Source: Chrysoperla carnea
Lineage: Eukaryota > Arthropoda > Insecta > Neuroptera > Chrysopidae
Assembly (NCBI RefSeq): GCF_905475395.1
Contig: NC_058338.1
Span: 95,713,435 to 95,777,434, forward strand
Direction of reading: 5' to 3'
Length of the DNA stretch: 64,000 nt
In this document: one piece after another, positions 10,701 through 21,065 of the stretch
How positions within the stretch are numbered: position 1 is the first letter of the stretch
Layout: every line of letters begins with the position of its first letter
Notes under the pieces: generated by a model
Database searches by the model: none
The model's input: only the letters and a program-made list of their open reading frames with translations
What the model was told of the DNA's origin: nothing
Position numbers and translations under genes: made by a program

Positions 10701-13700
10701 TTATTATGGTCTATTTAAGTTTATGTAAAGTGTGTAAAAAACGGAAAAAATCTTTACGGGAACGAATTAAATTAAAGGAGAAACAAAATCAAGAAAAAGC
10801 AGGTGTGTATTAAGGTAGTACGAGCGCCAAGGCAAGTTTAGACTTGTGGTTAAAATTATTTGTACCTTTATTTTTAACTTTGATGATTAATTTTGTTATA
10901 ACTTCATAAATGTAGACGAAAAATAAGATTTTCAATATCTGCCTTGCTTTTCGAAATATTGTAAGCTAAATAAATTAACAAAATTCATTATTCATTATTG
11001 TCAAGTTATAACATAATTCACCATCAAAATTGTGAAAATATACATTTTTTTAATTTGTATCTCCACTACCGTGCTTATACATCCTTAATTAGTCGGGTAC
11101 AATAGGTTTTTTTTTTCGTTTTCAATAATTTATTAAGGTTTTAACTTTAATTTAGATAATTTTTTTTTATTTACACTGACTACTTTTAGAGAAATCTATG
11201 AAAACATATCATTCATCTACCGTTTTACCATATAAGACCAATGTTAAATATGCCTTCTTTTGAAGTCATATATTTATTTAAATAATCGAGTTACCTCCCC
11301 TAAAATTTTCAGAATTGATTTGAACTTAGCCCAACAGCATATTTAAAAAACATTAAGCCTTTTATCCAAAATTTCAAAATTAAAAATTATGAGACATCTA
11401 TAAACAATCTTGGAACTTTTAACCACAATTATGTCATTCTTTTGAAATTATTAACAATTAATAAAAAAAAATATTTTACAGTATCAAAACCACCCCCACC
11501 TGCCTTGAAATGCCACGAATGTAGTGAAATGCATCATACGGCAAACGATTTACGTGAACATTTTGAAACTGTTCATCAAAAACCTGTAGAATTTATTTGC
11601 TTAGAATGTTCAAAGCTTTTTAATAATTACATAACGTTTCGTAATCATCTTTGGAGTCATAAAAATGAATTCCGATTTAGGTAAGATTTAAAGATCTCAA
11701 CTAATAAAAAACCTTTTAGTCTATAATAGATCAGACGATTTTAATAGAAATAATAGACTGTTAGACAACAAAAAAATTTGCACTTTCGAATATTTTCGAA
11801 TATTCTAAATATTAAATCTTATACATAATATTACTCTAGCAAGTTTTTTTCTGTCCTACCCTTATCTTCCTTATTCCTTTATCAAATTCCATGATTCACC
11901 TCTCATTTTCAAGCTTATCATGTCTAGGTTTGACGAAAAATATACTCACGGTCTAAAAATGTACCGCTTAGGAAAAAACACGCTAGATAGATAATTTAAA
12001 CGAAAAAATATCTATATATTTAAACAATAAGTTTATTAAGCAAACATGCTAGTTTTTACAGATGTTCTTCTAATACTCTAGACATTTAATATTCAAAACA
12101 TTACTAGGCAAACATGTTAGTTTTTACAGATGGTCTCCTAATACTGTAGACATATAATTACTATTTTTGCTTTTACATTTTTTTCCCACTTTTCTACGAA
12201 ATTTGTTGTTTGTTGTATTTAGCCACGGTTACAGGATAGCTAGGGGCTACGGGAAAGGTATTCTTACGGGTAGGTATTACACAACGCAGGGTGGGGGGGG
12301 GTAGGGTTTATAAAGAACGTTAAAAAAACAAGAATTACGGAAAAATCTTTCGAACAAAAGTTGTAAACTACGAACATGAGATATTATTTTTTCCCACTTG
12401 TAGGGTGGGTGTCCTTCATACATGTTATTTGCACTTGCAGAGTGTCGTCTTTAGAATACTTGAATCCATCAATCCCGGTGGGGAAGCAGTGGGATTATAA
12501 TAACATCTCTTACCAGAAGACGTCTCACCTTCAGATGACAAGTTGTTTTCAAGGGGGTATAGAGGACTCCTTAATCCAAATACTAGAACCCATTTGCGGT
12601 ACTCCTCATAACTATTATTATGAATTGTCCATTATTTCTATTAAAATCGTATAATCTATTTATTGCAGCCTCTGTAAAAGTACCTATAAATCGTTTTTAT
12701 TTCATTAATTGTGCAGATGTGAACAATGCGATAAATTCTTTTCATCAAATCGTAAACTACAAGAGCATCAACAGCGACATTTAAAAGTTCGTAAGAAATA
12801 TTTTTGTAGTGTTTGTGGTAAAGGATTTTTAAATGAAAAATATTTAACAATACATGGACAACGGACTCATTCAAAACAGGCGAACGAGACAACAGAAAAA
12901 GAGGAAGTTGTTAAAAATCACGAGTGCGATGAATGCCATAAAATGTTTGCTTCCATTTCTAGTTTGAATAATCATAAAAAAGTTCATACCGGTAAGTACC
13001 ATTCAACATAAGTTCTTGAAAGCTTCAGAATCATTAGGAAATCACCAGGCAGGGAATGAAAGCGATCAATTTGATTTTTAGACAAGGGCATTTACGTGCG
13101 GAGCGCGGGAATTAGCAGTGATGGCACTCCTAATTAAAATATTTGATATTTCAGGTATTCGCGAGCACACCTGTGAACATTGCGGCAAAAGTTTCATCTA
13201 TAAAAAATATTTAGACGACCATATCACATCCCACAGCGATGAGAGGCCTTTCAAATGTGAAATGTGTCCAGCCAGGTACGTTTTATCACCTTTTTTTTTA
13301 AAAAATTAAATAAGGCCTCTAAAAAGTAAAGAAATTTTCTATAGTATAATTAAACTAAATATATAAAAAGAAAAAATAAATGCATCTTTGACATTTTCCA
13401 CATTGTTTATTAGCTTGTAAAAACTTGGTAAAAATAAATAAAAATATAATTGGTAAAAAAAGTCGACCTCAGGGGCGTACCAAACCCCCTTTTTGGAGGG
13501 GTAATTATGGGTTTTAAACAGAGTTTTACAAATTACAAAAAAAAAATTGCATCAAATAAAAAAAAAGTTCTAGCTGAAGTATTTGTGTACAGTATTTTTT
13601 TCGACCTGCTAGCTTTAAAATTGACCAAAATATGCCAATTTTAAAATGGATTTCTTTGCTCATTCAATCAAATAAAAAAGTATGCATCTTGTAAATCGTT

Positions 13701-14712
13701 AGAGATTGAACAAAAGTTTAAATGTAAAAGTTATTCTTTATAAAAAAAATTAACAATTTTTATTTGATTCATTTTTCGTAAATATCACTGTTTACCCGTC
13801 AGGGTAAAAAACCACTAACAACTATTGGTTTTGTGAAACATTCTAGAAAAATAAAAAAAATTCCAGAAGTTTTGAAATTATTTTGGAGACGCCCACACGG
13901 GTGAAAAGGGGTGTTTAAAAAAAATATATACAAAAGTTGTTTATTTTTTTATGAGAAATAAATAAAAAATTTAAACTTTTGTTTTATACCTCTAGCGGTT
14001 TACAAGATGGATACTTTTTCATTTGATGAATGAGCAAAAAAATTATATTTTAAAATTGGCATATCTCGGTCAATTTCGGTCAAAGGGGTTAGGTACGCCC
14101 ATAGGAGCTCGACTTTTTTTTACGAAGTGTTTACAACCTAATAAGCAACTGGAGAAAATTTCAAAGATATTTTCTTTATTACCATAATATTCTATTTAAT
14201 TTTATTAGACTATTAGAAAATTTTACAATGATTGGATTTTGGATTCTGAAAATTAATTTGATTTGTTTTTTCCAGTTTTAAAGCAAAAATGTACTTACGA
14301 CGGCATGTATTTCTTCATACGGGCGTCAAACCATATCAGTGTCATGTTTGTGGCAAGAAATTCCCTCGAAAACCAGCATTAATTGAACATTCGATAACGC
14401 ATACCGATTTGTATCCATTTAAATGTGAAATTTGTGATAAAGGATTTCGTTCCAAGAAAAATGTTGTGGTATGTATTCAAATTTAAGATCTACGTTAAAA
14501 TTTCGACCCCCTATAACCATCTTCCCGTGCGTATAACTTGTAATTGTATTTTTCAGTGGCATCAACGTTTACACACGGGAGAGAAACCATACTCATGTGA
14601 AGCATGCAATCGACATTTTACATGCTCTTCGAATTACGATAAACATATGAAACGACATCATGGAGTTGTTAAAGTCAAAAAGGAAGTTCCAATTATAACT
14701 AATAATACGTAA
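7761..14712 (+). CDS. ZAD - integrase-type HHCC - ten-finger C2H2 protein
   Basis: Nine exons fit GT-AG borders and phase: 7761-8094, 8266-8357, 8423-8507, 10332-10802, 11482-11680, 12717-12991, 13155-13275, 14276-14468 and 14557-14712. They total 1926 nt, 641 codons plus stop. Residues 1-76 form a ZAD domain (CRLC near residue 7, paired with CIVC), a protein-interaction module of arthropod zinc-finger factors. Residues 77-170 are acidic linker. Exon 4 (about residues 171-327) contains a retroviral-integrase-type H-x4-H (about 268/273) ... C-x2-C (CKVC) zinc-binding pattern followed by a Lys-rich tail. Exons 5-9 encode ten C2H2 fingers. No catalytic integrase core is present. A nuclear DNA-binding regulator is inferred; targets are unknown. 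Introns 3, 4, 5 and 7 hold repeats. AATAAATAAA lies near 14784. Confidence 0.88.
8550..9462. repeat. Foldback element with ~145-bp inverted ends in intron 3
   Basis: The left end (CCAGGAATCGACTCCTCGGC at about 8556) is the reverse complement of the right end (CCGAGAATTCGATTCCTGG at about 9440). Pairing continues through ATGGAAAATG and CAACAAAATC. The interior repeats a 'ccggaactacaaaataa...gtcaataacga' word in direct and inverted copies (8752-8905, 9233-9320) and has a 22-24 base poly-A run near 8728. It carries no gene. Confidence 0.65.
9467..10305. repeat. MITE-like repeat, composite copy of the 17640-18170 family
   Basis: The right end reads GTGCAGTTTTACTGTCACGG then GCTCCAGGGCT, as does the right end of the element at 17640-18170. 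Inner words CCTGGCACACC, TAGTCCATATT and GCGAAATTTCGAAATCCGTG recur at about 9832-9905 and 10188-10275, so two partial copies appear fused. No open frame is supported. Confidence 0.6.
10812..11165 (+). repeat. Dispersed repeat in intron 4, inverted copy of 3770-4180
   Basis: It starts TAGTACGAGCGCCAAGGCAA and runs through TTATAACTTCATAAATGTAG to a 'caataatttattaaggtttt' end. It is the reverse complement of the repeat in the last intron of the upstream paralogue. The position differs in the two genes and the orientation is opposite, so these are separate insertions, not inherited with the gene duplication. Confidence 0.65.
11820..12240 (+). repeat. Dispersed repeat in intron 5 (inverted copy at 20705-21040)
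   Basis: Shared words with the reverse complement of 20705-21040: CAAATTCCATGATTCACC, TCATTTTCAAGCTT, CGAAAAATATACTCACGGTC, GTACCGCTTAGGAAAAAA and AACATG(C/T)TAGTTTTTACAGA. The last block occurs twice within this copy (near 12045 and 12112). No protein is encoded, and the class is not recognised. Confidence 0.7.
13375..14210. repeat. Long foldback element in intron 7
   Basis: Left arm about 13380-13760, right arm about 13920-14210. TGCATCTTTGACATTTTCC on the left pairs with the reverse complement of GGAGAAAATTTCAAAGATAT on the right, and the 'atatgccaattttaaaat', 'aaacaaaagtttaaat' and 'gctcattcaatcaaat' blocks also pair. A related single arm lies at about 6774-6868. RNA from this intron could form a very long hairpin. 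Confidence 0.7.
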
Positions 14713-16933
14713 CCTTCTACAAATATTCTTTTAGATGACAGCATCGCCGTCACCATACTATGAAATTGATGCTTTTTTACGCCTCAATAAATAAATATCC
14801 ATTTAGGAGTTAATTATCTTAGTTTAATTATTTTATTTTAAATAAATCGAATATAATTTTTAAGTGTTTCATGTACATAATTATGTTTATCAATAATAAT
14901 TTATTTTATACTAAACTAGCTTTTAACCACGACTTGGCTCGTGCACTAGTTTACAAAATTTTAATTTTTGTCTGTTGCCATGAATTTTTTGGTGGTTTTT
15001 CTTTGCTTATGACATGTTATTTTTAAATATACCCTCAGAAATTTGTGTGCACTCAAATTACTGTATGCAGCTCAAACGATTTTCATCATTTATAGTACAC
15101 TTAATGAGCCGAAGAAGGTGGGAAAGTGGTGGAACAGCTTCGATTTCAAAAATTATTGTTTGTACGTGATCCTTAGACATTCAGGAACATTCATACCCAC
15201 TAGCTTTTACATTAATATAAAAAAAAAATGAAAAATAAGGGTAGGGTTCCCATTCCTAAAGTATTTCAAAGAGAAACAGTGAAATAAAATTCAAAATTTC
15301 ACCTCGGAATTCGTCTCCTGGGAGTTTTGTTATTGCTGATTATGAATTCGATGTCAAAAGCAACTGAAAATGGTTGCAACCCCATTGAACGCATTCATAG
15401 AAATGACAATGGTATTTTCCGATTTATTTAATGTTTTTGTTCGTTGATAACTTATATATCGTGAATATCTGAAAATCAAAAACTAGGGCTGATCCAAAGA
15501 TTCTAATTATATATTTGAGCTTAGCATAACATGTGCAGCCAACAACAGCAAAAATTTCCCCGGCTACAAATACACTGTAAACTAGTGTAATGATTCATTT
15601 CAATGGATTCAATAAATGATTCATTTAGTGAGACATTGATTCATTTAAAGAATCTACCTTTACCTCATTTATCCGCTCTATATACTACTCAGAATATAGA
15701 CGTTGAAAACCCATATATTATCCTTCAACCCGCTTTTCCTCGCTTAGTACGCCCCCTAAACAAGAACTTTAGTTCCAAACCACGGGCACATATATATTAA
15801 TTTTTACATTTTTAATTTCAAAAATGACAAAGTTTTATAAAATCTTTCACCCCATATTTTACCTCCTTGAAGAATGAATTTTTTGAAAATTGTCAACTTT
15901 TTTTTTAACCATGGGGGCATGTATATTATTTCTTACATTTTTAACTTCAAAATTGACGCAAGTTTCGTACAATAGTCCAGAATAATCTAAGTTTGTTACC
16001 TCGAGCGTCGAACACAACTTTATCAAAAATCGAAAAAATCGGCTTTTTTCAGATTTTCGGCGATTATTATCCTTAAGGACTAATTTTGGATAGTATCTTT
16101 TTAGGGCGATTTTCAAGTAGACTAAATTTGCTACAATATGAGACTAGAATTGTCTCTGTAGTCCCAATAATTTCCGAGATAATGTCGCAATACGAATTTT
16201 TATTATAAAAAACTGATCTAGAAAACTGGGGCAAAAATGAAAATTTAATTAAAAAAAACCTACTTCTTTAATTACTCTAATTACGAACCATAGACCATCA
16301 GTTAGTTCAGTGTAGACAGCTGGGTATAATTTATCCATAGATAATAAATATTTATATTTATTATAATCAGATGACTATGAATATATCTGTCAAAATTATC
16401 TGTGTTATTTCGTATAATGATACTGATATTACGTCACCAAATTGGATGCCCGCGTTTTTGACAGTTTAAAGAAGGTTTAAAATTTTATTTAAGTTTTTGG
16501 CAAGAAAGTGAGTGTATATTTCCGGAATAAATTTTTGCTGGCTTTTTATTAGTAAAATCAACATTTTAAAGTACTTTTTTCAAGTATAGTAGAATACCCT
16601 ATTGTTCAAAAAAATTGTTTGGAAATGTCTATTAATTTCTTTTAAAATTAATCCTGATAATAAAAATAGGATATAATTTTCTAATGCTTTTCTATGATAA
16701 ACTGGTCACGTGATCTTATTTGACATTCAAACTCAGAGTCAACATTATGTTTTTCAAAATGATCATGCTCGTCCATACATTTTTTAATGAATTGTGAACG
16801 CAGCCAATGGTCGTGTAACTGAACGTACTTATTTATACGCGGGTGATGTTTAAATGTCACAATAATTTGAAGGAATATTTTTTTTTAATTTTCCACAATA
16901 AATTTTTGATGAATTAATTGCATGTGTTAAAAC
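14713..16933. other. Intergenic region between the ZAD gene and OVCA2
   Basis: The first ~100 bases hold the likely 3' end of the ZAD gene (AATAAATAAATA near 14784). The rest is AT-rich. Short open frames at 15043-15231, 15603-15800 and 15859-16116 match nothing I recognise. A repeated motif around 'ggcacatatatattaatttttacatttttaa' occurs twice (about 15785 and 15913). The last few hundred bases must hold the OVCA2 promoter, but no clear core element stands out. Confidence 0.4.
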
Positions 16934-19520
16934 ATGTCTGAGAAAAAAGCTGCTTTAGATACGATGGCATCAAGAAAATTAAAAATACTTGCATTACACG
17001 GTTATCGGCAAAGCGGTGAAATATTTCGTATCAAAACTGGTTCATTCCGAAAATTAGTGAAAAATTTAGCAGATTTTACTTATATAACAGCACCACATAA
17101 AGTTTTAAATTTAATTACGAACGATGGAAGTGAACCCGCTGATGAAACTGCTGATAGTAAGTTTGTTAATTTTAACCCACTATAATTATAAAGATTCATT
17201 TTTTGCCTAATTAGTAACTCGATCGATTGGTGGGGGTGGGGTGGGGGGCATTTTATATATTCGAAAATTTATTTTGCTTCATTTTTATCTAGACGGTTAT
17301 AGTTGGTGGTTTAATCGTGATGATTTAACATTCAAAGGATCCAGAGAAGGTGGTCCAGCAATCGGATTCCAAGAAAGTGTTGAATATGTTGAAAGTGTTT
17401 TTAAGGAACATGGTCCATTCGATGGAATTCTAGGGTTCTCACAAGGTGCTTCGTTTGCTAGCTTATTATGTTATTTAGTCTCTAAAAATCGTAAGTATTC
17501 AGAGAATTTTTACGAATCGGATATAGTGGTTATTTTACGGTGAAAAATGATTGAATCTGAATGAAAACTATATGATCTGGTTATAGCTTATACTTTCTAG
17601 TTTTTGAATTAATATTTCAAACATTTTTATCATCTCTTATAAGCGGGGAGCCCGTAACAGTAAAACTGCAATTACACGGATTTCAAAATTTTGCATATGC
17701 GAATCTATACTATTTAACGATAGGTACAATATGGACTAGGTGTGCCAGGGTTTATTCTGGCAGAAATATTTTTTATAATTTTTAATAATTACAAGTATTT
17801 TGCACTTTCATGGAAATTAATTTGTAAGAGACCATTTTATTGCAAATTTTATCTATTTTTAGGAAAATTTGGTGTGACAGTTCTTATCGTGACAGAAAGG
17901 TCTGTTACACCGATTTTTAATATATAAAGCCTATCCAATTTTACACTTATCGCGGAATTCTTTTCTTAAATTTGTTCGTTTTGAGTTCTTCATTTGAAAT
18001 ATTTCGGTGTGGCAGCTCAAAACTTGACCAAAATATCTGTCACACAAGTAAAAAAATAAAAAAATCCTGGCAAAAAATATAAATATTGTACCTATCATTA
18101 AACAGTATTGATTTATATAAATTTCGAAATCCGTGTAAGTGCAGTTTTACTGTCACGGGCTCCAGGACTATTAATATTTTATGCACAGGACTGAAACTCT
18201 GAGAAAATTTATTACTTAGTTTGATATGAATTTTAAATGCGTGTACGGGGTGCATTAATATTTATACAAGAACTTGAGTATATGCAATCGAAGGCTTTTT
18301 TATTTTTCTTTAAAATGCGCTTGTTTTGACCTTTATACGAGCTTCTAAGACCGAGTTATTTATTCGACGATAAAGACCTTACAAAACTAAACCGTGAACC
18401 CCGCACACACTTTTAAAATTCATATCAAATTAATAAATAAATATTCTCAACGTTTAAATCCTGCGCATAAAATATTAAGGATGATAAAAATGTTTGAGAT
18501 ATTGATTCAAAAACTAGAAAGTACAAGCTATCGGATCATATAGTTTTCATTCAGATCCAATCATTTTTCACTGAAATATATCTGTTCGAAATTTCGAGAA
18601 AATTAAAATTTCTTTTAAATGCCCCACTTTTTTTTGTATAAAAATTTGAACGAGATTTAATTTTTTAATTTTTAGTAACACCAATAAATTTCCATTTTGC
18701 AATATTAGCATCCGGTTTTAAATCTGGAAGTATTCCACATATGAAATATTATGGACAGCCAATTTGTATTCCATCTTTGCATATATTTGGTGAAAATGAT
18801 CAAATTATTCCAAAAGGTAATTATTAAATGAAGTTCAATTACATCCATGTCTCCATTACATAAAGTAGCGGTCGTATGTTTGACACCTTTTGAAGCTTTT
18901 TAAGGATTAAAAGCCTACTTTAAAGGTAGTTTGCGAAAATGAAAATAAGGTGCTTCGGAAAAGCCGTGTATTAAAACCCGAATATGTTATAAGCTCGTTG
19001 AGTCGATGGGACGTTATGAATGAGTTATATGTTTAATGAATTCGATTGATGACGATATTCGATTAATTGGATGGGGCGTTTACCCATCCTCGTTGCCAAT
19101 TTTGTATAACTCGATTTAACCCAATTTATTATAATACCACACGTTACAGAAATCTTTTACAAGGGGTGTTGGGTTATATGGATTTTTGTCAATAAAATAA
19201 ACGTGTAAGAGAATACTGAAGAAAGGAAATACGTGTAAAAACGTGACAGACGATTCGATAGAGTACCGCGGCCGCTTGAACTTTAAAAACTGTGTACATT
19301 AATAGATTTTGTTATAATTTTAGAGATGAGTTTAACATTAAAAAAAGAATTTGTAAGTGATGAATTCGATCCGATTGAAGTATTACATGACGGAGGACAT
19401 TTCTTACCAGCCAACAGTATTTTAAAACCAGCTTATATCAAATTCTTAAAATTAATGTTACTACAAATACAAGAAAAGGACAAGCAATCATTCTCAACCT
19501 CACCTGCAAATTCTTTATAA
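16934..19520 (+). CDS. OVCA2: OVCA2/FSH1-family serine hydrolase
   Basis: Four exons fit GT-AG borders and phase: 16934-17156, 17293-17490, 18676-18816 and 19324-19520. They total 759 nt, 252 codons plus stop. The start region [17 protein letters not shown] is the family signature of the alpha/beta-hydrolase FSH1/OVCA2 esterases. The nucleophile elbow is GFSQG (Ser about 124), the acid is in [11 protein letters not shown] (Asp about 182) and the base is in HDGGHFLPA (His about 213), so the full catalytic triad is present. These enzymes are cytosolic esterases that act on long-chain acyl esters (family knowledge). A second ATG at 16964 would remove ten residues ahead of the conserved core. Intron 2 (1.2 kb) holds nested foldback elements; intron 3 (about 0.5 kb) shows no recognisable feature. 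The gene appears intact. Confidence 0.92.
17534..18583. repeat. Outer foldback element in OVCA2 intron 2
   Basis: The left arm at 17534-17641 (GTGAAAAATGATTG, GAATGAAAACTATATGATC) is the reverse complement of 18480-18583. The inner arm 18176-18255 pairs with 18385-18480 (TTGATATGAATTTTAAA). The left pairing is interrupted exactly where the 17640-18170 element sits, so that element inserted into this one. Confidence 0.7.
17640..18170. mobile_element. MITE with ~100-bp terminal inverted repeats, nested in the foldback
   Basis: It begins GGAGCCCGTAACAGTAAAAC at about 17647 and ends with the inverse TTTTACTGTCACGGGCTCC at about 18163. Pairing runs on through ACACGGATTTC and TAGGTACAATAT. It is about 520 bp and non-coding. 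It has relatives at 9467-10305 in the ZAD gene. The target-site duplication could not be fixed. Confidence 0.7.
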
Positions 19521-19584
19521 TAATTAGACAACCGACTAGCAATATGTTGATAATAGTCTAAGAGTTGGTATAAGGTCGACCTTC

Positions 19585-20055
19585 ACCCATCTGATAACCA
19601 GATAAGACATATTTTTTATTAAATTTTATTGATTTATAAACACGTCTATGATAACTTGTCTATCGAAAAATGTTCATATCGAAAAGTTTCCATAACAATT
19701 TTTTTTGCAGGGAGTCTATACCAATATTTTCGTAATTATCTTCTGATGCCAATTTCGATTGGTTAACAGATCGGTATAATTACCCATATTGACTTACCTG
19801 TTCACACGGAATGAACAGATCTAGACCAATCTGTTAACCAATCGAAATTGGCATCAGAAGAAAGATAATTTAATTACGAAAATAATGATATAGGCTTGTC
19901 TGGAAAAAATCCATTATGGAAAAAAATTGATTAAAATTAATTAAAAATAGCCATGAACACTTTTCGATTGATAAGCTATCATAGACGTGTTTATCAATCA
20001 ATATTATTTCATAAAAAATATGTCTCATCTGATTATTAGTTGGGTGAGCGGTACC
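19585..20055. repeat. Foldback element just downstream of OVCA2
   Basis: Left arm 19585-19790 and right arm 19825-20055 are inverted. Paired words: ATAAACACGTCTATGATA, AATTACGAAAATA, and GATGCCAATTTCGATTGGTT, which pairs perfectly with its partner near 19840. The loop is only about 35 bp. It starts about 65 bp after the OVCA2 stop codon and may be part of the 3' UTR. Confidence 0.75.
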
Positions 20056-20351
20056 GGTAATTGATGAAATTTGTAAATATGAAAAATAATGAAAGTATAG
20101 TAAAATTTATTTTCTACAACTTTGTTTACTTTTTTATTTCCATTTTACTAATATAACTAGCTGTGAAATACCCGCTTTGTTGGGCAACATCCCCACTTTC
20201 ACCCATCTTCCATCCATATCCCCTTGCGTAGGGCATACAGTTTTCTAATGTTCATTCCATGCTCTTTTATTTGATATTCCACTGGGGTATATTTGAATAT
20301 ATTCGATTATTCATCCCCACCTTTCCAAACCCCGAAGGTAAAAAATAGAAA

Positions 20352-20683
20352 AAAACAAGTGAAAACAATCAATTGACTGAATTAATTGTTGAAATACCAT
20401 GTAAAGGCAGTGTTGATTATTCTATCACATTTCACATACATACATGCCACACATATATAACTGATATTCCCATATAATACATACTATACAATTTGTGCAT
20501 AATTTGCGCTCTCAGGGTAAACAGTGATGTATACGAAAAAATGTTTCAAACAAAAGTTGTTTATTGATTATCAGTCATGTATGTGTCACATGTTTGTATG
20601 TGTAACGTGATAGAGTAATCAACACTGACTATGCATGGTATTTCAACAATTAACTCAGTCAATTGTGTGTTTTCACTTGTTTT
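20352..20683. repeat. Foldback/MITE, ~130-bp inverted ends
   Basis: AAAACAAGTGAAAACA, TTAATTGTTGAAATACCATG and CAGTGTTGATTA on the left pair with their reverse complements on the right (20560-20683). It is about 330 bp with no coding potential. Confidence 0.75.
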
Positions 20684-20704
20684 ATAATAGACTAGCTCCA
20701 CCAG

Positions 20705-21040
20705 TGAGAAATTTCGCTCCCGTAGTTACCGTAACCCGTGGCTAAAAACATCAAACAACAAATTTTGTAAAAAAAGTTCTTAAATTAATATTAGAAGAAC
20801 ATGCAATAAAAATAGTAATTACAAAAATAGTAGGAGAGCATCTGTAAAAACTAACATGTTTGCCTAATAAACTTGTAATTTAAATTTATGATGTTTTTTT
20901 CCTAAGCGGTACATTTTTTGGACCGTGAGTATATTTTTCGTAAAACCTAGACATAAAAAGCTTGAAAATGAGGGGTGAATCATGGAATTTGATAAAGGAA
21001 CAAGGAAAATAAGGTACGAGTAAAAAAAAACTTGTGTAAT
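20705..21040 (-). repeat. Dispersed repeat (inverted copy of 11820-12240)
   Basis: Reverse-complement copy of the repeat in intron 5 of the ZAD gene. Shared words include GGACCGTGAGTATATTTTTCG and TAAAAACTAACATGTTTGCC. It ends about 25 bp past the stop codon of the minus-strand zinc-finger gene, so it may supply that gene's 3' UTR. Confidence 0.7.
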
Positions 21041-21065
21041 AATATAAGATGGTTTATCAAATATA

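Noticed and set aside
12376-12654. 92-codon frame in intron 5 of the ZAD gene
   Set aside because: No similarity recognised, and the spliced gene model passes over it in phase.
15859-16116. 85-codon minus-strand frame
   Set aside because: Basic, repetitive composition in a region of dispersed repeats; no domain or motif recognised.
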